From an uncultured Spirochaetaceae bacterium (GTDB lineage Bacteria > Spirochaetota > Spirochaetia > Treponematales > UBA12059): a stretch of 13,175 nucleotides of DNA. The notes under the pieces were generated by a model that worked only from the letters and a program-made list of their open reading frames with translations, made no database searches and was not told the origin of the DNA. This document shows, one piece after another, positions 1 through 4,764 of this stretch. The translations under genes and the position numbers were made by a program. Within the stretch, counting starts at the first letter, position 1. Every line of letters starts with the position of its first letter. The DNA lies in the NCBI GenBank assembly GCA_938004315.1, contig CALKWG010000366.1, positions 1-13,175 of the forward strand, written 5' to 3'.

Positions 1-441
1 CTCGATCTTGGTGCGGCCCGAGCCGATGATGTCGAAGCCGCCGGTGTTGCGGTACGGCTCGACGGCGGCCGCGTCCAGCTCGACGGCCTTGTCGTCCACG
101 AGGCCGCCCGGTCCGCCCTTGAAGCCGATCAGCCTGGATTCGGGGTGGCCGGCCTTGAGGCCGTCGAAGAGCCCGGCTATGACGTTGTGGCCGCCGGGCG
201 CCTGGCCGCCGGAGAGTATCACGCCCACGGTCAGGCGCTTGGCCAGGCCGCCGCCCTTGCCGACCGAGGCGACGGGCTTGCCGTAGTTCTTGGGGAAGGT
301 GGCTTTGAGCGCCTCGCGGTCGGCTATGGCCTCGGTAGGCGATCCGAGCGAGACGCCGAGCTCCGCGGCGGGCGCCAGGAGGGCGGCGGGGAGCTTGGGC
401 TTATATGCGTAGCGCGCTTTCTGCAGGGGGGAGACGTCCAT
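1..441 (-). CDS. pfp: Pyrophosphate--fructose 6-phosphate 1-phosphotransferase (PPi-PFK), N-terminal part
   Basis: Only the first 147 residues are in the window; the gene runs off the left edge in frame. The enzyme family uses pyrophosphate instead of ATP to phosphorylate fructose 6-phosphate to the 1,6-bisphosphate, a reversible cytoplasmic step of glycolysis. Visible signatures are the strand and glycine loop [14 protein letters not shown] (residues 73-86) and [13 protein letters not shown] (134-146), with the long N-terminal extension (about 70 residues before the glycine loop) typical of the large PFP-beta type found in spirochaetes and plants. ATP-dependent PFKs are shorter at this end. 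The ATG at 441 is preceded by AAGGAG at good spacing. The gene lies 73 bp downstream of the HD-GYP gene on the same strand, and a candidate promoter sits in the gap. The family call is firm; kinetic preference cannot be judged without the missing part. Confidence 0.9.
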   Translation of the reverse strand, partial: MDVSPLQKARYAYKPKLPAALLAPAAELGVSLGSPTEAIADREALKATFPKNYGKPVASVGKGGGLAKRLTVGVILSGGQAPGGHNVIAGLFDGLKAGHPESRLIGFKGGPGGLVDDKAVELDAAAVEPYRNTGGFDIIGSGRTKIE

Positions 442-465
442 CGTTATCACTCCTTATAGTAACGG

Positions 466-495
466 AGCATACCCGATGGGGCGGGGGCGATGCAA
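466..495 (-). promoter_or_regulatory. Candidate sigma70 promoter for the PPi-PFK gene
   Basis: Reading on the minus strand, TTGCAT (495-490) and TATGCT (471-466) are separated by 18 bp. The -10 box ends 24 bp before the ATG, leaving room for a short leader with the AAGGAG ribosome site. The -10 sequence TATGCT is the same as in the promoter at 1681-1709. This would let the phosphofructokinase be expressed independently of the upstream HD-GYP gene. The call rests on matching to consensus by eye only. Confidence 0.45.
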
Positions 496-514
496 CCAAA
501 CGGGGGCTTCGGGC

Positions 515-1681
515 CTAGGCTTGCTTGGAGGCCTGCCTAAGCTGCTCGGCTTCCTTGTGCGTCATGGGCCTGGCGATGCGGGTCCCCTGCTCGGAGGTCT
601 GCAGGATGATCTCCTTGCCGTCGGGCGTACGCGTGCCCAGGATGAGCACGACCGGAAGCCGAGGATTCTCCGGGTTCACGTCGATGACCTGGGCCGACTT
701 GCCGTTCGACAGGAGCACGTAGGAGCCGATGGGATAGATAGACAGCGAATAGACGAGGGCCTTGATGACCGTATCGTCGTACTGCTTGCCTTCGTTCTTT
801 AAAAGGTCGACCATGCCCTCGTAGCCTTCCTTGGCCTCCCTGAAGGGGCGGGCGGCGGTGACCGCGTCGTATGAACAGGCCACGGCGATGATGCGCGCGT
901 AGACGGATATCTTATCGCCGGACAGCGAGCGCGGGTAGCCGGTCCCGTTCATGCGCTCGTGGTGCTCGAGCGCGGCCAGGCTGATGGACAGGGGGAACTG
1001 TCTTTCCTTCAGGATGTTGTAGCCCAAGATCGGGTGCGCCGTGATGGACTTGCGTTCGGCGGGCGTCAGCTGCCGCCCGGCCATATACAGCTGGGGCGGC
1101 AGGCGCACCATGCCGATTTCGTGCAGGACGCAGGCGACGCCGAGCTCGATCAGGCGGTGCGGCGGGAGCTTCAGGTGCGAGCCGAGGACGACGGCCAACA
1201 CCGTCGAACGCACCGAATGGTTTACGAGGTAGTTCGACGAGGCCGCCGAGGAGCTTAAGACGCGCAGTATATAGCGTTTGTTGGCCGCCACCGTGTCGCA
1301 CAGGCCCTTGATCTTATCCGAAAGTTCCTTGATGAGGATCTCGTTCTTGGTGACGTAGCGCGTATAGACCGAATCGACGTAGCGCAGGAACTGCTCGTAG
1401 AAGAGCGAGACCTTGCCCATGTTCTCGCGGTCGTCGGCGGACTGGCTGGTCAGGGGCTTGGCGTCCTCGCCCTCCAGCTCCGACTCGTCCATGATCGCGT
1501 CGCTCATCACCGAGCCGTCGGTCAGGACCTGCCTGAATTCCCATTCCGCAAGGCGATTGACGAGCGCCGTGGTCACCGGCGTCTCGGGGGTGAGGAGTAT
1601 GTACTTCTCGTCCAAGAAGACCGGTTCGCTGAAGTAACTATCGCTTATCAGGTCCTTAAGCGGAACGCTGTTCATTGCCAT
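515..1681 (-). CDS. HD-GYP domain protein with altered metal-site residues
   Basis: A 388-residue protein. The C-terminal two-thirds (about 150-345) aligns with the HD-GYP family, whose active members hydrolyse cyclic di-GMP using two or three metal ions. Retained: H155, H187, H216, the HH pair 240-241, GTGYP (246-250) and the RPFREA segment (278-283). Altered: the signature HD is HE (187-188), the following GK is GM (190-191), and the usual Asp of AVADxYDA is Cys269 in AVACSYDA. About 150 N-terminal residues have no domain I recognise and a helical, charged stretch (95-140). ATG codons exist at 1681 and 1675; the GAGGGG upstream is only 3 nt from the first but 9 nt from the second, so MNSVPL may be the real start. 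Divergent from the membrane-protein gene and upstream of the PPi-PFK. It may be a weak phosphodiesterase or a signalling/c-di-GMP-binding pseudoenzyme; activity is uncertain. Confidence 0.85.
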   Translation of the reverse strand: MAMNSVPLKDLISDSYFSEPVFLDEKYILLTPETPVTTALVNRLAEWEFRQVLTDGSVMSDAIMDESELEGEDAKPLTSQSADDRENMGKVSLFYEQFLRYVDSVYTRYVTKNEILIKELSDKIKGLCDTVAANKRYILRVLSSSAASSNYLVNHSVRSTVLAVVLGSHLKLPPHRLIELGVACVLHEIGMVRLPPQLYMAGRQLTPAERKSITAHPILGYNILKERQFPLSISLAALEHHERMNGTGYPRSLSGDKISVYARIIAVACSYDAVTAARPFREAKEGYEGMVDLLKNEGKQYDDTVIKALVYSLSIYPIGSYVLLSNGKSAQVIDVNPENPRLPVVLILGTRTPDGKEIILQTSEQGTRIARPMTHKEAEQLRQASKQA

Positions 1682-1709
1682 TGACCCCTCTATGGGTATG
1701 CTCTATGCT
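1681..1709 (+). promoter_or_regulatory. Sigma70-like promoter for the membrane protein / LysM operon
   Basis: TTGACC (1681-1686) and TATGCT (1704-1709) are separated by exactly 17 bp, the best consensus match seen in the window. The -10 box lies about 57 bp before the ATG at 1767. The -35 box overlaps the start codon of the divergent HD-GYP gene, so transcription of the two genes could interfere. Confidence 0.6.
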
Positions 1710-1766
1710 TGGCCTGCGACCGCCGAGGCGGGTTAGCCCTACTTCTTATTATTGGGAAGGCGACGC

Positions 1767-2600
1767 ATGAAGTTTAGGACGATTTTTATTCTTTTCAATA
1801 TAGTGCTCGTCTTTTCCTTCTCCTTTATGTTCCTTATGCCCTTCTTTCTCCTGGGCGCCTCGTATTCGGCCGAGTTCTGGGCTAAGAACTGGCCCTTGGC
1901 CGCGTTTTTCGTCGCGGTGCTCGTCGCATTCAATCTCTTCTTCGCCAGGAACTGGCGCCTGTTCATGCTGGTCGAGGCCGAGGATTGGCAGGCCTTGAGC
2001 GCCTGGCTCAAGGAGGCCCTGTTCAAGCGCGGGGCGCTGAACCGCCGCTACGCCAGGCTCTACGTCAACGCCTGCCTCCTCCGCTCGGACCTGACGGGCG
2101 TCGCCGAGCTTGAGAAGGAGCTCGCGGCCAAGAAGCCGGGGCTCCTGGCGCGGGACGCCGCGCTCTTCGTCGCGGCCCGGCTCCTGGGGAACGATCATGC
2201 CGGCGTCGAGTCCTTGGCCGGCGCTTACGCGGCCGATCCTCGGGCCGATAATCGTCCTTGGCTACGCTTCTACGAGGCCTTCGCGCGCGTACTGCAGAAG
2301 CGCGCCGCCGAGGCCGCCCCGGCCATGGGCGATCTGGCCGGCGACAAGGATCCGACCCTGGCCCTGCTCGCCTCCTACCTCCTAGCCAGCCTCTGCGCGT
2401 CCGCCTTGCGCGGCGAGGGGCGCGAGGCCGTCCGAGTGCGGGCGCGCGGCGCCAAGGCGGAGCTCATTAAGCGCCACGGCCGCGAGGCTTGGGCTAAGGA
2501 GATAGCCAAGGCCAAGGCTGAAGTCCACATCGTCATCCTGTCCAAGCTCTTGGACGAGGCCGGCGCCTGGCTCTTCGCCGGGGACGAAGCCGCCGTCTAA
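1767..2600 (+). CDS. Small membrane protein with C-terminal helical domain, unknown function
   Basis: A 277-residue protein that I do not recognise. The first 60 residues hold two hydrophobic segments (about 5-30 and 43-60), the first rich in Phe and Leu, separated by a short polar turn. The remainder (70-277) is alanine-rich, predicted helical and soluble, with repeated helix pairs (for example 97-122, 128-152, 166-190, 197-212) suggestive of a TPR-like solenoid, though no clear TPR consensus is visible. The likely arrangement is an N-terminal hairpin anchor with a cytoplasmic helical domain. ATG at 1767 is preferred because GGGAAGG lies 6 nt upstream; an in-frame TTG at 1752 would add five residues. 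It is followed after 41 bp by the LysM/M23-like gene on the same strand, so a cell-envelope role is a reasonable guess, not more. Confidence 0.8.
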   Translation: MKFRTIFILFNIVLVFSFSFMFLMPFFLLGASYSAEFWAKNWPLAAFFVAVLVAFNLFFARNWRLFMLVEAEDWQALSAWLKEALFKRGALNRRYARLYVNACLLRSDLTGVAELEKELAAKKPGLLARDAALFVAARLLGNDHAGVESLAGAYAADPRADNRPWLRFYEAFARVLQKRAAEAAPAMGDLAGDKDPTLALLASYLLASLCASALRGEGREAVRVRARGAKAELIKRHGREAWAKEIAKAKAEVHIVILSKLLDEAGAWLFAGDEAAV

Positions 2601-2641
2601 AGGCTCATGAGGCGGCCGTTCTCCGCCGACAATCGATAGTG

Positions 2642-3520
2642 ATGAAGCAGCCCATCCGCGCCGCGGCCCTCTGCCTGGCATTCTTCGTAATGGCCTCGAT
2701 CGCCGTCGCCCAGCAAAGAACCCATACCGTCCAGAAAGGCGAGACGGTCTACTCCATCGCCCGTCGCTACGGCGTAAGCGTCGACGCCATCGCCGCGGCG
2801 AACGGCATCAAGGATCCGACCAAGGTGCAGGCCGGCGCCGTGTTGACCATACCCGGCGCCGCGCCGAGCCCGGCCGCGCCGACCGTGGTACCGACCTCGC
2901 CCGCGCCGTCTCCCGCCCCTAGCGCGGCGGCGATCGTACACCTGGTACGGAAAGGCGAGACCCTGTTCGCCATATCGCGCCGCTACGGCGTGAGCGTGGA
3001 CGCCATAGCCCAAGCGAATAAGCTCACGGGCTCGGTCATCCGCGAGGGCCAGCGCCTGACCATACCCGGCGCGGCCGCGCCTGGCCCGAGCGCCCCGGCC
3101 CAAACTCCCCAGCCGCTTCCCCAAACGCCGCAGCCCGCGCCGGCGGCGCGGCCGGCTTCGGCTATAGCCGCCGTCGGGACCTGGCCGGCCGCCGGCGAGC
3201 TCTCCTTCCTGCAGGGCAAGCTCCGCGGCGCTTCGATCGCGGTTCGTCCCGGCGATTCGATCAGCGCTATCCGCGGCGGCACCGTCGTTTCGACCGGGCC
3301 GTTCAGGAGTTTCGCCAACGTCGCCTTCATCCAATCGGCCGACGGCCTCATGTACGTCTACGGGGGCGCCGGCGAGCTCCTCGTGCGGCCCGGCGACGCG
3401 GTCCGCAAAGGCAGCCTAGTCGGTAGGGCCGCCCCCGACGGCGACGGCAAGGCCGCCGTCTACTTCTTCGCCTTCAGGGGCGCCGAATCGTTGGATCCCA
3501 AAACGGTCCCCCGGGACTAA
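2642..3520 (+). CDS. Secreted LysM protein with degenerate M23/LytM domain (NlpD-like)
   Basis: A 292-residue exported peptidoglycan-binding protein. A signal peptide (1-23) has a likely cut after AVA before QQ. Two LysM domains (28-71 and 99-142), each with KGET and RRYGVSVDAIA motifs and ending in LTIPGA, bind peptidoglycan glycan strands. They are joined by Ala/Pro-rich linkers, and a second Pro/Gln-rich linker (144-178) leads to an M23-like fold (192-288). The fold landmarks AIRGGTVVSTG, VRPGDAVRKGSLVG and LDP are kept, but the zinc ligands are missing: no HxxxD near 205-210, Gln231 in the usual second-motif position, and VYFFAF where HLHFEI is expected. A role as an amidase activator or scaffold, like NlpD and EnvC, fits better than hydrolysis. 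ATG 2642 follows GTG 2639 directly; there is no good ribosome site, and the gene may rely on coupling to the one 41 bp upstream. Confidence 0.85.
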   Translation: MKQPIRAAALCLAFFVMASIAVAQQRTHTVQKGETVYSIARRYGVSVDAIAAANGIKDPTKVQAGAVLTIPGAAPSPAAPTVVPTSPAPSPAPSAAAIVHLVRKGETLFAISRRYGVSVDAIAQANKLTGSVIREGQRLTIPGAAAPGPSAPAQTPQPLPQTPQPAPAARPASAIAAVGTWPAAGELSFLQGKLRGASIAVRPGDSISAIRGGTVVSTGPFRSFANVAFIQSADGLMYVYGGAGELLVRPGDAVRKGSLVGRAAPDGDGKAAVYFFAFRGAESLDPKTVPRD

Positions 3521-3527
3521 GTAGGAG

Positions 3528-3573
3528 ATTGTTTGATTTTTTCGACAAAATTCGCAGACATTGTTTGATTTTT
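3528..3573 (+). repeat. Direct repeat pair ATTGTTTGATTTTT, 32 bp apart
   Basis: The 14-mer ATTGTTTGATTTTT occurs at 3528-3541 and again at 3560-3573, in an AT-rich leader within otherwise GC-rich DNA. Including the preceding GAN the match extends to 17 positions with one mismatch. The 32-bp period is close to three helical turns, so two copies would face the same side of the DNA. The second copy overlaps the proposed -35 box of the sigma-factor promoter. It could be an operator or an UP-like element; no regulator is identified. Confidence 0.6.
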
Positions 3574-3592
3574 CTGAATAAAGCAGTACACT
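3564..3592 (+). promoter_or_regulatory. Candidate promoter of the sigma-factor gene
   Basis: TACACT (3587-3592) is a good -10 box, with TTTGAT (3564-3569, 17-bp spacer) or TTGATT (3565-3570, 16-bp spacer) as -35. It lies in the only strongly AT-rich stretch of the window and would give a leader of roughly 75 nt before the ATG at 3676. Consensus match by eye. Confidence 0.4.
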
Positions 3593-3644
3593 TCTCCCGT
3601 TACGGATAAGCTGGGAACGGTGTTCGTTCATAGAATCGTCGATC

Positions 3645-3662
3645 GGATCTCTGAGGGGATCC
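3645..3662 (+). promoter_or_regulatory. Leader hairpin just upstream of the sigma-factor ribosome site
   Basis: GGATCTC and GGGATCC can form a 7-bp stem (one G-U pair in RNA) around a TGAG loop. The stem ends only a few bases before the AGGGAG ribosome site (3665-3670). It is not followed by a T-run, so it is not a terminator. It may influence translation of the sigma factor, but the stem is short. Confidence 0.3.
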
Positions 3663-3675
3663 ATAGGGAGCTCGT

Positions 3676-4689
3676 ATGATCGGAAGCGTTTCGGAGAAAC
3701 CTGCCCCCGTAAGTAAAAAGAAAGCGGCGACGATAGCCCTACGTTCCAAAGTTAAGAAGAGCAAGGCGATACGCGAGGCCGACCCCCTGGCGCTCTATCT
3801 GAAGCAGATTTCACGTTACGCGCTCCTGAGCGCCGAGGAGGAGCTGCAGCTCGGCGAGCGTATCCAGAACGCCCGCGCGGCCATCAACGAGCTTCGCTCC
3901 GACTTCGAATCCGGCTTGATCGGCGAGGGCGACCATACGGATGCGGCGCGACCCTTCGAGGCCGAGCTCCTGCACTGCAAGAACCGCATGATCTCGAGCA
4001 ACCTGCGGCTCGTCGTGTCGATCGCAAAGAATTATCAGCACCGCGGCCTGTCGCTCCTCGACATAATCGACGAGGGTAACATAGGCCTCATCGAGGCCGT
4101 GGAGCGCTTCGACTATACGCGCGGCTGCCGCTTCTCCACCTACGGCACCTGGTGGATACGCCAGGCCATCATCAAGAGCCTGGCCGACAAGGGCCGCGTC
4201 ATCCGCATCCCCATCCACATGCTCAACACCATCAAGAAGTGCTATTTCGTGGCCAAGCAGCTTACCCAGGAGCTCGGCCGCGATCCCAACCCCGAGGAGC
4301 TGGCCGACAAGCTCGGGATGGAGCCCAAGCGCGTCAAGGAGATCATGAAGCTCTCCCAAGACACCGCCTCGCTCGATACCACGGTCGACGAAGACAACGT
4401 CACCCACCTGTCCGACCTCATCAAGGACGAGAACGCGGTGGAGCCTTTCGAGGAAGTGTTCTGCATGACCCTGCAGGATACCTTGGGCAATGTCCTTAAG
4501 AACCTAAGCGAGCGCGAGATCACGATCATCACCCTCCGCTACGGCTTGAACGGCGAGGGCCCCTTAACCCTCGAGGAGACGGGCAAGATCCTAGGCATCA
4601 CGCGCGAGCGCGTCAGGCAAATCCAGGAAAAGGCTATTCAGAAGCTCAAGGATCTACAGCAGCTCTCCGAGTACCAGGAATTCATGTAG
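3676..4689 (+). CDS. RpoD/RpoS-family (sigma70 group 1/2) RNA polymerase sigma factor
   Basis: A 337-residue sigma factor that directs RNA polymerase to promoters. Region 1.2 is at about 36-66 ([13 protein letters not shown]). Region 2 is at 105-182 with [13 protein letters not shown], the core-binding [20 protein letters not shown] and the -10 recognition helix [12 protein letters not shown] (155-166). Region 3 is at about 183-260. Region 4.2 is a helix-turn-helix (297-325) with [20 protein letters not shown]. It lacks region 1.1 and the long non-conserved insert of housekeeping RpoD, has a basic Lys-rich N-terminus (14-31), and at 337 residues matches RpoS in size. Together with its position behind a LysM/LytM gene, this favours an RpoS-like alternative sigma, but a compact principal sigma is not excluded. 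AGGGAG lies 5 nt before ATG 3676. The 155-bp leader carries a candidate promoter, a direct repeat and a hairpin. A strong hairpin follows the stop. Confidence 0.9.
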   Translation: MIGSVSEKPAPVSKKKAATIALRSKVKKSKAIREADPLALYLKQISRYALLSAEEELQLGERIQNARAAINELRSDFESGLIGEGDHTDAARPFEAELLHCKNRMISSNLRLVVSIAKNYQHRGLSLLDIIDEGNIGLIEAVERFDYTRGCRFSTYGTWWIRQAIIKSLADKGRVIRIPIHMLNTIKKCYFVAKQLTQELGRDPNPEELADKLGMEPKRVKEIMKLSQDTASLDTTVDEDNVTHLSDLIKDENAVEPFEEVFCMTLQDTLGNVLKNLSEREITIITLRYGLNGEGPLTLEETGKILGITRERVRQIQEKAIQKLKDLQQLSEYQEFM

Positions 4690-4713
4690 GCTCCGTCGAC
4701 GAGCTCCCCATAT

Positions 4714-4746
4714 GAACGAAGCCGCCCTCAAGGGGCGGCTTCGTTC
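4714..4746. terminator. Strong hairpin between convergent genes, likely bidirectional terminator
   Basis: A perfect 14-bp inverted repeat (GAACGAAGCCGCCC at 4714-4727 and its complement at 4733-4746) with a 5-nt loop lies 24 bp past the sigma-factor stop and 18 bp past the stop of the convergent ankyrin gene. The trailing T-run is poor on both strands (TCGTCTTGG on plus), so termination may depend on the very stable stem or on Rho. Confidence 0.75.
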
Positions 4747-4764
4747 GTCTTGGAGGACGATCGA

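Noticed and set aside
2597..3334. 245-residue minus-strand frame opposite the LysM gene
   Set aside because: Low-complexity Arg/Gly-rich product opposite a plus-strand gene with a signal peptide and two LysM domains.
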